Positions 1 through 6,130 of a stretch of DNA of 7,822 nt are shown piece after piece; the first letter of the stretch is position 1, and each line of letters starts with the position of its first letter. Under the pieces are notes generated by a model. The model searched no databases and had not been told where the DNA came from. It saw nothing but the letters and a program-made list of their open reading frames with translations. The DNA lies in assembly GCA_002319925.1 (NCBI GenBank), contig DCFP01000196.1, positions 458 to 8,279 of the forward strand, read 5' to 3'. The position numbers were made by a program, and so were the translations under genes. This stretch comes from Holophagaceae bacterium UBA1801 (GTDB taxonomy: Bacteria; Acidobacteriota; Holophagae; Holophagales; Holophagaceae).

Positions 1-1261
1 ACCGGCGGGACAGGAACATGTCGGGGTCCCAGTAGCAGCCCCAGCTGGTCACGAACATGGGCGCCTTATGGGCGGCAATCTGGGCCGGGAAGACCGCGTT
101 CTCGATGCGCACGATCTCGACCTGGATGTTGATCTCGGCCAGGTAGGCCTGGACCGCGGTAGCGATGCGCGCGGCCTCGTCGCGGAAGACCACGATCTGG
201 GTGGTGAAGCCGGGGCAGTTGGCCTCCTTCATCAGGGTCTTCGCCTTCTCAGGGTTGTAGGAGTACTTGTTGAGCGGATTCTGGATGGCTCCCAGCACGG
301 TGGGCGCGTGGGCGAAGGTCGCGCTGTTGAACAGGACGACACCGCGACCATCATGGCCGACCTTCATGCAGCCGTCGCGGTCCACCGCGTAGGCCACGGC
401 CTGACGCACCCGCTTGTCCTTGAACCAGGGCAGGGTGTTGTCCATGCCCAGATGCCAGACCAGCGCCGAGGGCTGGTTCCACAGCTTGAGCTTGGGGTTC
501 TTCATGACGCGATCGTAGTCGGTGGGCGTGAATTCGGCGTTCAGGTCGGCGGCCCCGGTCTCGATGGCGATGGTGCGGTTGGTGCCTTCGGGGATGACCT
601 TGATGGTCAGGGTCTTGTTCTGGGCCAGTTCGTTCTTGGCGAAGTAGCCGTCGAAGCGCTCGAAGGTCACGGAATCGCCGATCATGCGGCTCACGAACTT
701 GTAGCGGCCACTGCCGATGGGCTTGGACCAGTCCTTGGTCTGCTCGGCCTTCTCTGCAAAGGCCTTGGGCACGATGCAGGTGGCCACGTGGGTCAAGGCG
801 GAGGTCATGGCCGGGTAGGGGCCGTCGGTGGTGATGGAGAGGGTCTTGGCGTCGACCTTCTTGATCTCCTTTACGGGCTTGAACAGGGCGCCGATGGTCG
901 TGCCCGCTTTGGCCCGGTTCAGGGAGTACACCACGTCGTCCACGGTCAGGGTGGAGCCGTCATGGAACTTGACGTTGTCCTGAATGGTGAAGTGCCACTC
1001 CGAGTCGCTCACGCGCTTGAAGTCCTTGCACAGCTCCTTGACGCTGCCATCGAGTCGGTTCGTGGGGAAGGTGAACAGGCGGCTGTAGAGGTTGTAGAGC
1101 ACGTACTGGTTGTTGAGATCGGACGTGGCAACTGGGTCGAAGCTGACCATATCCAGGGCCTGCACGACCCGGATAGTGCCGTCGCGCCCCGGCTGCTGAC
1201 CATAGGTCAACGTCGCGGCAAAGAGGGGGATGAGAGCAGTCACTAGGAGTCTCTTGATCAT
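1..1261 (-). CDS. ABC transporter periplasmic substrate-binding protein, family 5 (DppA/OppA type), C-terminus cut by window edge
   Basis: The protein should capture a peptide or similar solute in the periplasm and deliver it to a dipeptide/oligopeptide-type ABC importer. About 420 residues are visible from the ATG at 1261; usual family length is about 500-540, so roughly 100 C-terminal residues lie beyond base 1. Residues 1-21 (MIKRLLVTALIPLFAATLTYG) form a signal peptide without a lipobox cysteine, so a soluble periplasmic protein is expected. The family signature KFHDGSTLTVDDVVYSLNRA is at about 98-117, and the stretch reading SWGCYWDPDMFL near the left edge is typical of the second lobe. 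A GGAG ribosome site at 1268-1271, six bases from the ATG, supports this start. No permease or ATPase gene is visible; they may lie outside the window. The family is certain; peptide, nickel or another ligand cannot be decided. Confidence 0.95.
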   Translation of the reverse strand, partial: MIKRLLVTALIPLFAATLTYGQQPGRDGTIRVVQALDMVSFDPVATSDLNNQYVLYNLYSRLFTFPTNRLDGSVKELCKDFKRVSDSEWHFTIQDNVKFHDGSTLTVDDVVYSLNRAKAGTTIGALFKPVKEIKKVDAKTLSITTDGPYPAMTSALTHVATCIVPKAFAEKAEQTKDWSKPIGSGRYKFVSRMIGDSVTFERFDGYFAKNELAQNKTLTIKVIPEGTNRTIAIETGAADLNAEFTPTDYDRVMKNPKLKLWNQPSALVWHLGMDNTLPWFKDKRVRQAVAYAVDRDGCMKVGHDGRGVVLFNSATFAHAPTVLGAIQNPLNKYSYNPEKAKTLMKEANCPGFTTQIVVFRDEAARIATAVQAYLAEINIQVEIVRIENAVFPAQIAAHKAPMFVTSWGCYWDPDMFLSRR

Positions 1262-1291
1262 AAAGGTCTCCAAAAGACAGTTAAAGTTAAA

Positions 1292-1309
1292 GGCTTCAGG
1301 ATTGAAGCC
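1292..1309 (-). repeat. Small perfect hairpin in the leader of the substrate-binding protein gene
   Basis: A 7-bp perfect stem (GGCTTCA / TGAAGCC) closes a 4-base loop, about 20 bases upstream of the GGAG ribosome site. On the minus-strand transcript it is followed by a T-rich but interrupted stretch, so it is not a convincing terminator. It could be a leader hairpin that protects the mRNA or affects translation. The structure is seen; the role is inference. Confidence 0.4.
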
Positions 1310-1387
1310 AAATTGGCCTGCTTCCGTATGCAGAGACGACCGGGCTGCAGGGCCAGATCGGATTTAAAATACCGTCGGAACGGCCAC

Positions 1388-1416
1388 AAGCTACCTCTGA
1401 GGATCCCGCACGTCAA
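1388..1416 (-). promoter_or_regulatory. Possible sigma70 promoter for the substrate-binding protein gene
   Basis: On the minus strand TTGACG (1411-1416) matches the -35 consensus at five of six bases. A 17-base spacer separates it from TAGCTT (1388-1393), a poor -10 element with three of six matches. It would give a leader of about 120 bases before the ATG at 1261. The -35 and spacing are good but the -10 is weak, so this is only a candidate. Confidence 0.3.
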
Positions 1417-1528
1417 CATTAATAAAATCCGCTCCTCGAATCCTAGGCTGGCATCATCACTGGATTCTCCCAGCATCGATCGATCGTGAGATTGTAATCC
1501 CCCCTGATTTCTTATGCATCCGAATCCC

Positions 1529-1544
1529 TATTCCATCTGGAATA
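1529..1544. repeat. 16-bp operator-like palindrome
   Basis: TATTCCA and TGGAATA are perfect 7-base inverted arms around a 2-base centre. It lies in an AT-rich patch about 110 bases upstream of the candidate promoter of the substrate-binding protein gene. The size and symmetry suit a binding site for a dimeric regulator, but no regulator gene is present in the window and chance occurrence is possible. Confidence 0.3.
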
Positions 1545-1877
1545 CCAATTCAAAACAGGGAGAATTTATTTTTAGTTATCTGATGGTTGGTGAGACAAGG
1601 TCGACTCAAGGCACTTGATCGCTTGGGTAGCCGATCCCGGCAATGAAGGTGAAATGCGCAGCAGCGATGTTCTTGTGAACCATCGCGGGCTGTTTTTGCA
1701 GCCACCAGGATCGTGAAATTCGCGAAGGGAGACGTACGAAAGAACATAAAGCAGGCAAAGCGAGTCGTGATTGCGGCCATCTGAAACGCCACCCATTGCT
1801 GTTTGGGTTTGGTAGCCCAAGAGGGCTCCGCTTCGGCCGTGGCCACCGGCTCTTTCTGGCCCTTCCACTGGTTGGCT

Positions 1878-1889
1878 ACAGGGCCCTGT
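1878..1889. repeat. 12-bp perfect palindrome
   Basis: ACAGGGCCCTGT is identical to its reverse complement. Flanking bases on the plus strand (CTACA before, TGTGTGTAG after) can extend the symmetry with a 2-base bulge. Function unknown; it is one of several inverted repeats clustered at 1878-2136. Confidence 0.45.
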
Positions 1890-2022
1890 GTGTAGGGGGA
1901 ATCTTCGTGGGTGATCCACCGATACCCGTGTGCTGGCTCCTTTTCTCATGGGGATCCCCCTCCTGGCGGGGTTCGGCAAGTTGTACGGGCCGAGGCGTGA
2001 AAAATGCCAAGGTGACGGTGCT

Positions 2023-2044
2023 TTGCCTTGTCCAAGTAAGGCAA
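2023..2044. repeat. 7-bp stem, 8-base loop hairpin
   Basis: TTGCCTT (2023-2029) and AAGGCAA (2038-2044) form a perfect 7-bp stem around an 8-base loop. A smaller hairpin with an A-rich loop (GGCGT / ATGCC, 1994-2008, one G-U pair if read on the plus strand) precedes it. Neither has a following T-run on either strand, so I do not call terminators. Confidence 0.4.
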
Positions 2045-2066
2045 TAAAAGCGCACTGCATGGCCCT

Positions 2067-2136
2067 GCACCACCTGCCAGTGACGGAAGCCCGAAGTGGC
2101 GATGCACTGGCCGACGATACGCAGGACCGGTGGTGC
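2067..2136. repeat. Nested inverted repeat just downstream of the adenylation gene
   Basis: The outer arms are GCACCACC (2067-2074) and GGTGGTGC (2129-2136), a perfect 8-bp pair. Nested within them are CCAGTG (2077-2082) and CACTGG (2105-2110), a perfect 6-bp pair. The structure starts three bases past the stop of the adenylation gene at 2140. It may be an mRNA 3'-end structure; without a U-run it is not an ordinary rho-independent terminator. It could also be part of a structured repeat element. Confidence 0.4.
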
Positions 2137-2139
2137 CGC

Positions 2140-3639
2140 TCATGCAGGCTTGCGCTGGCGGATTCTCGTGGAAAGAAGGCTGAGAAGCGCTTGAGCATCG
2201 ATCTTGTCGTTGGCATTCCTGGGGAATGCCGGCACGCTCACGAGGCGATGGGGAACCGAATGGCGTGCCAGGCGGGACAGCAAATATTCCCGCAGAGGGG
2301 CCGTAGGATAATCCTCGGGCCCTTCGATGAAGGCTAAGATCCGGTGGCCATGAACGATCGTCCGGGAATTCCTGATGCCGAATTCCCGGATGTAGAAATC
2401 GATTTCGTCGAGTTCGATGCGGTGTCCCCGCACCTTGACCTGCCGGTCGATACGATTCCTGAAGAAATAGACGTCTCCCCGACGTTCGAGCCAATCACCG
2501 GAGCGGTATGCGGGAACCTGTCGTCCCTCGATCGTGACGGTTTGGAAGGCAGTGTCCGTCTGGGCCGAATCCCCCCAGTATCCCGCGCCGATGAAATCCC
2601 CTGAAATGAGGGCCTCCCCGTTGTGCCCGGCATTTCCGTCGATCAGATCGATCCGCCAGCCGGGGATCGGGCGGCCGATCGATAGGGTTCGGTCACAGTA
2701 CGCGGAATAGTTTTCCCGCGTCACGGCGAGCCAGGTGCAGACGATCGTCGTTTCCGTCGGACCATAGACGTTATAGAGAACCAGCCCGGGATTCGCCTCA
2801 AAGAGAGCCCGGGCGTGGTGCGGGCACAGCGGCTCGCCGCCGAACATCGCGACGCGCAGGCCGCTCAAATGGTCTTCCGTCAGGTGGCCGGCCTGGTTCA
2901 TCAGGTCGAGGACGCTCGGTACCGAATACCAGATCGTGATGCCGTGCTTTTTGATGGCCTGGGCCGGTCGGATGCGTTCTTCGCGCTCGACGAACGGCAC
3001 GAGGGTTCCGCCTCCCGCCAGGCAGGAGAATACGTCAACGACGCAGATGTCGAATCCGATGTTGGCAAACTGGGCCCAGCGGTCGCGGGGTGTCGGCTCG
3101 AGAACGGGTAACGCCCACGAGGAGATGAAGTGGTTCAACGCGGCGCGCTTGATCCGAACGCCTTTCGGTCGGCCCGTCGATCCCGATGTGAAGATCACGT
3201 AGGCAAGCTCGTGGGGAGAAGGGAAATCTACAGGGGATCCGGTCGGCACGGCCGCCGGCCAGAGCGTTCTTCCGCATCCCGGCAGGGGAGAAAGCTGTGC
3301 GGCGGCATCAGGGTCCGAGCAGACGAGGACATCCGGCTGGAATTGGGCGATGATCTCGCTTCGGCGGTGGAACGGAAGATCGATGTTGACCGGGCAATAG
3401 TACCCTCCAGCCATCAGGGCGCCCAGCATGGAGGCATACGCATCGGGGCCCTGTGGGAGGTGGATCAGTACCCGCGGATGAAGGGATTCCCGCAAGAACG
3501 CGGCGGCGTAGCTTCGACTCAAAGCCGCGAGTTCTCCATAGCTCAACTTCCGCTGGGGATGATCGATGGCCAGGCTTGCGGGATGGCTGAGGGTTTGATC
3601 CAAAAAAAGGTCGAGGACATCAGACTCCCTCTCAGACAT
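2140..3639 (-). CDS. Stand-alone amino-acid adenylation enzyme (NRPS A-domain / DltA-like AMP-forming ligase)
   Basis: Enzymes of this family activate an amino acid with ATP to the aminoacyl-adenylate and then load it on the phosphopantetheine arm of a carrier protein. Nearly all A-domain core motifs are visible, numbered from the 3639 start: LSYGEL (~32), AGGYYCPVN (~77), phosphate loop FTSGSTGRPKG (~150-160), FDICVVDVF with the amino-group-binding Asp (~197), NVYGPTETT (~291), GEALISGDFIGAGYW (~342-355), YRSGDW (~378), RGHRIELDEID (~404-414), and NDKID with the catalytic Lys (~479). The chain ends about 20 residues later at 499 aa, so no carrier or condensation domain is attached. I chose ATG 3639 because GGAGGGAG (3648-3655) lies eight bases upstream; an earlier ATG at 3657 would add six residues but abuts that site. 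It lies 47 bases after the acyltransferase gene, as the last gene of the unit. Substrate not determined; no carrier gene is visible. Confidence 0.95.
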   Translation of the reverse strand: MSERESDVLDLFLDQTLSHPASLAIDHPQRKLSYGELAALSRSYAAAFLRESLHPRVLIHLPQGPDAYASMLGALMAGGYYCPVNIDLPFHRRSEIIAQFQPDVLVCSDPDAAAQLSPLPGCGRTLWPAAVPTGSPVDFPSPHELAYVIFTSGSTGRPKGVRIKRAALNHFISSWALPVLEPTPRDRWAQFANIGFDICVVDVFSCLAGGGTLVPFVEREERIRPAQAIKKHGITIWYSVPSVLDLMNQAGHLTEDHLSGLRVAMFGGEPLCPHHARALFEANPGLVLYNVYGPTETTIVCTWLAVTRENYSAYCDRTLSIGRPIPGWRIDLIDGNAGHNGEALISGDFIGAGYWGDSAQTDTAFQTVTIEGRQVPAYRSGDWLERRGDVYFFRNRIDRQVKVRGHRIELDEIDFYIREFGIRNSRTIVHGHRILAFIEGPEDYPTAPLREYLLSRLARHSVPHRLVSVPAFPRNANDKIDAQALLSLLSTRIRQRKPA

Positions 3640-3655
3640 CCGATTGGCTCCCTCC
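3640..3655 (-). promoter_or_regulatory. Strong ribosome binding site that decides the adenylation gene start
   Basis: GGAGGGAG on the minus strand (3648-3655) is followed by eight bases and then the ATG at 3639. The alternative ATG at 3657 sits directly against this element and has only GC-rich, weaker purine runs upstream. The 499-residue form is therefore favoured. Confidence 0.75.
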
Positions 3656-3686
3656 ATGGTGCAGGCGACTGCTCCGGCCCCTCATC

Positions 3687-4799
3687 CTATCCTTTTCGCG
3701 CCTTCCATTCCCCCAGCAGCAACCTTCTGCCCCAGCTTCCACCGCTCCTTCTGACGAGGCGGACGAGTCCCAGGGTGAGCAGCCAAGTGACCAGGCAAAA
3801 CACGGGAGCTTCGACCGCGAAGGGAAGCAGGGCGTCGGTCAGGCGATGGTAGAACCGGATCACGAGGAGGAGAACGAAGACGTGAGCCAGGTATATCCCG
3901 TAGGTATCCGTGCTCCAGCGCCAGAGCAGCGAATGGAGCGGGATCCGGTGGATCCCTCCTCTGGCGCGGAGCATCAGGACGGATCCCGCCAGGACCGTCA
4001 TCCCCATGAAGACGAATCCCGTGAGAACGAACAGATAGACAGGGCTCCACCCGAACCGGTCTTCCGACAGCTTCAGCTCGGCGACATAGGCGGCATAGGA
4101 AACGATCCACGCACATCCGATCAGACGGGCCCTCCTTGTCAGCGTTTCAAGAAAAGCAGGATGGAGATTTGCCCACGCGCCGAGCATGTAAAACACGCCC
4201 CAGGCGATCAAGGAATGGGCTCCCCAGTTCGCGAAGCGTTGCGCGGGTGCGGGGCCAACCGTCCATTGCAGAACATCGACAGTCGCAGAATTCAGCAAGG
4301 CAATCGTGGCCGACAAGGCCAGGAAGGCTCCAGTATTGCTCTCGGAAATCCGCGGCCTGACCAGAAAGCGATACAGCAAGGCGAGCTGGATCAGGACGAA
4401 GATGAAGTAGAACTGGTTGCTTCCGATGATGATTCCCACCAGATCGCTCCAGGTGGGGGGCTGTGACAATCCGATTTGCAGGGCGGTTGTGAGAACCCCC
4501 CAAATCAGAAAGGGAATGATCAACCGTTGTACTTTCTTTTGTAGGAAATTGCGCCCGCCAGCTTGCGTCAGGGTACCGGACGGTCCGCCCGCGTAATAGC
4601 CGGACAGATAGAAAAATACCGGAACGATCGCCGTCATGAGAAGCGGAGCCGTCAGAATGCCGGCCGGCCAGGAATTCCTCAGGCCCGGATTTAGAAAGGT
4701 CGTGGAATGGTCGATGACGATGCCCGCACAAAGCAGGGTTCTCAAGATGCCGGTAACGCGCAACGGAAGAATCGGAAACGACCGGCCAACGGGATCCAT
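3687..4799 (-). CDS. Acyltransferase-3 family integral membrane protein
   Basis: Members of this family (OafA, WecH, IcaC type) transfer acetyl or other acyl groups to sugars and other envelope molecules, or carry acyl groups across the inner membrane. The 370 residues show about ten hydrophobic segments (around 15-35, 47-70, 92-111, 119-147, 156-174, 195-211, 226-241, 253-278, 299-317, 330-349), the usual number. Family hallmarks are an Arg and His eleven residues apart in the first helix (R20, H31), RLIIPFLIW at 92-100, the aromatic NQFYFIFVLIQLALLY at 128-143, and TYGIYLAH at 299-306. It starts nine bases after the stop of the secreted-protein gene and has no clear ribosome site, suggesting translational coupling; the adenylation gene follows after 47 bases. 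The acyl donor and acceptor are unknown. Aminoacyl transfer is an inference from the neighbour only. Confidence 0.92.
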   Translation of the reverse strand: MDPVGRSFPILPLRVTGILRTLLCAGIVIDHSTTFLNPGLRNSWPAGILTAPLLMTAIVPVFFYLSGYYAGGPSGTLTQAGGRNFLQKKVQRLIIPFLIWGVLTTALQIGLSQPPTWSDLVGIIIGSNQFYFIFVLIQLALLYRFLVRPRISESNTGAFLALSATIALLNSATVDVLQWTVGPAPAQRFANWGAHSLIAWGVFYMLGAWANLHPAFLETLTRRARLIGCAWIVSYAAYVAELKLSEDRFGWSPVYLFVLTGFVFMGMTVLAGSVLMLRARGGIHRIPLHSLLWRWSTDTYGIYLAHVFVLLLVIRFYHRLTDALLPFAVEAPVFCLVTWLLTLGLVRLVRRSGGSWGRRLLLGEWKARKG

Positions 4800-4808
4800 C
4801 CCGCGGCG

Positions 4809-5183
4809 TTATTTCAATCGCGCGAAGTTCATATTCTGGTCGACTTCGAACTTCTGGCTTTGAGATCCGAATTCAATCCGGAAATGCACTCTGGTGTTCG
4901 GGCCGAGAGCAGGATTCTCGCTGGTGCCGTCGCAATAAGTGATCTTGATCCTGTCGCCCCGCTTGATGTTGGTGAAGCCCATTTTCAACAGGGCCGCTGG
5001 ATTATCAACAATCGCCACCTGGGCGACATCCAACTGGAATTTGTTGGGAGATAGATTCGTGAATCGGACGGAAAGCTTGGATCCTAAACTCGGAGGCGTC
5101 AGTCCCGCCATGAGATGGTTCGAAATCAGAAGGACCGATCCCAGCATGATTGTTTTGCAGAAAAGAACAATTCTTTTGCCCAT
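4809..5183 (-). CDS. Small secreted protein of unknown function, first gene of the acyltransferase/adenylation unit
   Basis: I do not recognise a family. The 124 residues begin with a signal peptide (MGKRIVLFCK, then the hydrophobic TIMLGSVLLISNHLMA, with likely cleavage near residue 26) and no lipobox cysteine. The mature part of about 98 residues alternates polar and hydrophobic residues (LSVRFTNLS, FQLDVAQVAIV, DRIKITYC, RVHFRIEF, QKFEVDQ), which suggests a small beta-sandwich; it holds a single cysteine. The start at ATG 5183 is chosen because AAGGA lies eight bases upstream. The frame stays open to an ATG at 5243, but that extension would run through the promoter at 5220-5248. Only nine bases separate it from the acyltransferase gene, so the products probably work together, for example as a periplasmic partner or a substrate of the modification. 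That role is inference. Confidence 0.82.
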   Translation of the reverse strand: MGKRIVLFCKTIMLGSVLLISNHLMAGLTPPSLGSKLSVRFTNLSPNKFQLDVAQVAIVDNPAALLKMGFTNIKRGDRIKITYCDGTSENPALGPNTRVHFRIEFGSQSQKFEVDQNMNFARLK

Positions 5184-5219
5184 GTTCCGGTTCCTTTCTT
5201 CGCAAGCTATTTCGGCGCG

Positions 5220-5248
5220 AGTGTATAGCCGCATTTTTCGCATGTCAA
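5220..5248 (-). promoter_or_regulatory. Strong sigma70-type promoter of the three-gene unit
   Basis: On the minus strand a perfect -35 TTGACA (5243-5248) is followed by exactly 17 bases and a -10 TACACT (5220-5225, four of six matches). Transcription would begin near 5213, leaving a leader of about 30 bases with an AAGGA ribosome site before the ATG at 5183. A shifted -10 (TATACA, 15-base spacing) is possible but less well spaced. Confidence 0.8.
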
Positions 5249-5251
5249 CAT

Positions 5252-5322
5252 CGGGGAAAGGGGATTCAAAGGTATCGATTCACCTCCCCTGCTCTCCATG
5301 TCCATCAACGACCGGGGAAAGG
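5252..5322. repeat. Imperfect direct repeat upstream of and touching the -35 element
   Basis: The 10-mer CGGGGAAAGG occurs at 5252-5261 and again at 5313-5322, 61 bases apart. On its left each copy is preceded by a related stretch: CATGTCAACAT at 5241-5251, and CATGTCCATCAACGAC, with a few extra bases, at about 5298-5313. The proximal copy's extended match covers the -35 box. The arrangement looks like two sites for one regulator, or a local duplication. The similarity is seen; a regulatory role is inference. Confidence 0.45.
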
Positions 5323-5326
5323 TGAA
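5279..5326. repeat. Interrupted inverted repeat upstream of the promoter
   Basis: TTCACC, one unpaired T, CCCC (5279-5289) can pair with GGGG, three unpaired A, GGTGAA (5314-5326), giving ten base pairs around a 24-base loop. A second weaker pairing joins AAGGGG and CCCCTT at 5330-5356. Neither has a good T-run. They may close transcription from the right, or be regulatory DNA; unproven. Confidence 0.3.
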
Positions 5327-5517
5327 ATAAAGGGGCAAAACACCAGTTCACCCCTTCGCAAACCGACCATAATCACCCGGAATAAGGAGAGTCGTTGAAA
5401 CCCGCACTCCTGTAGGGACTCTGTAGATTCAGGGTATCACTCAGTTGCTGATGGCAAAGCAATCAAAGCTCTTCGAGTTATGGGGGTTCTCCTCTCAGCG
5501 ACACATGCGGTTGGTGT

Positions 5518-6130
5518 CTACATTCCCGAATCGTCCCAGGCAAAGCCGAATGCCCCTTTCCTGATGTATGCCGCGAAGCGCCGCATGAAGTCACGCTTTA
5601 GCCCACCGTTTGCGAGGAGATTTAGGGCAGGTTGAATATTCTCGCTTATGACACAGGCCCCTTCATGGGGAAGGTCTATGTCCAGCCGCTCCATGTCCGC
5701 CAGGGCATGACCTAAAGCAGTCACCCAGTTTGCAGCATCTTCATCCGCCAGATGCGCCACAAGCCCCAGCCTTCCCGAGGTTCGTAGAGGTCGGCGCGTA
5801 ACCCCTTCTCGCGTAACTCAATGCCGGGGCCGTTGTAGACAAGAAATGCAAGCCTGTGTCCGGAGGCTGCTTCCTTGTGCTGTTGCTCTTAGATCATTGC
5901 CCTGGAGAGCGCTTCCCAATCATCTGGAAGGGCTTCTCGCAGCTCTTTGAGCTCGCGCTCCTCCTTTAGGCCACCTCCGGGGCCAGATTGGGCCTAAGCA
6001 TGGTTCCTGCGCGTCTCCACCCGTAGCTCTCACCTATCTTCCGGAGCCACTCCCAGAGCGAGGCTGGGCAGTCGAAAATCTCCGGGCCGGTAGGCAGCTC
6101 TGGGATGCGGTGCGAGACCACGATCATCAT
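5518..6130 (-). pseudogene. Decayed small gene of unknown function, two frameshifts and one stop
   Basis: Protein-like sequence continues along the minus strand but changes frame. It starts at ATG 6130 with GAGG (6137-6140) six bases upstream and reads 54 residues (MMIVVSHRIPELPTGPEIF, later LWEWLRKIGESYGWRRAGTM) to TAA at 5966-5968. The reading then continues in a second frame, rich in charged residues (KEERELKELREALPDDWEAL), through a TAA at 5889-5891 into LAFLVYNGPG and LYEPREGWG. From about 5765 a third frame gives AHLADEDAANWVTALGHALADMERLDI and ends RRFAAYIRKGAFGFAWDD at the stop 5518-5520. Both shifts equal loss of one base, or gain of two. The layout (GW..AGT near the start, DA..W..ALGHAL in the middle, a short RRF..YIRKGAF tail) resembles a group of small conserved hypothetical proteins, but I cannot name it. 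Alternatively these are short separate ORFs; about 65 percent sure of decay. Confidence 0.62.

Larger units (their letters stand above)
1262..2139. other. Gene-poor stretch between the adenylation gene and the substrate-binding protein gene
   Basis: I see no convincing intact gene in these 878 bases. On the minus strand two frames read in a moderately protein-like way. One is open at 1876-2073 and the other from 1945 down to 1550; a slip in the run of A bases near 1943 would join them. The joined reading is hydrophilic, then hydrophobic, then unconvincing, and I recognise no family. This might be a decayed gene downstream of the adenylation gene, or chance. The stretch is also rich in palindromes: a 12-bp one at 1878-1889, a 10-bp one at 1950-1959, and hairpins at 1994-2008, 2023-2044 and 2067-2136. 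No carrier-protein motif (a serine in a D-S-L type context) was found in any frame, and no terminator with a clean T-run follows the adenylation gene. Confidence 0.4.
5249..5517. other. Intergenic stretch without a gene
   Basis: Between the promoter of the three-gene unit and the end of the decayed gene I see no coding sequence with a ribosome site on either strand. The left half carries the repeats described above; the right half (about 5360-5517) shows nothing recognisable. Confidence 0.5.

Noticed and set aside
68..1246. 392-codon open frame on the plus strand
   Set aside because: It lies wholly antisense to the substrate-binding protein gene, whose motifs, signal peptide and ribosome site are clear. 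Its composition (repeated VGLD, GEGRAVE, GHGI type text) is the usual shadow of a GC-rich gene.
1258..1476. 72-codon minus-strand open frame before the substrate-binding protein gene
   Set aside because: No ribosome site, no recognisable protein character, and it runs through the candidate promoter, leader hairpin and ribosome site of the downstream gene.
1262..2139. Carrier protein gene (DltC-like) next to the adenylation gene
   Set aside because: I read the minus-strand frames for a phosphopantetheine serine in a G-x-D/H-S-L/I context and found none.
1572..2216. 214-codon minus-strand open frame downstream of the adenylation gene
   Set aside because: Its first part overlaps the end of the adenylation gene in another frame, and its Ser/Arg/Pro/His-rich text changes character along its length. 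An internal ATG at 1949 with a good AGGAGG site was considered, but its product also looks non-natural.
3130..3852. 240-codon open frame on the plus strand
   Set aside because: Antisense to the adenylation and acyltransferase genes, crossing their junction; Arg/Ser/Gly-rich with no recognisable domain.
3846..4466. 206-codon open frame on the plus strand
   Set aside because: Antisense shadow of the acyltransferase gene; very rich in Gln, Arg, Glu and Asp, as expected from reversed hydrophobic codons.
5184..5243. 20-residue N-terminal extension of the small secreted protein, from ATG 5243
   Set aside because: It would be encoded by the promoter itself, lacks a ribosome site and would bury the signal peptide behind charged residues.
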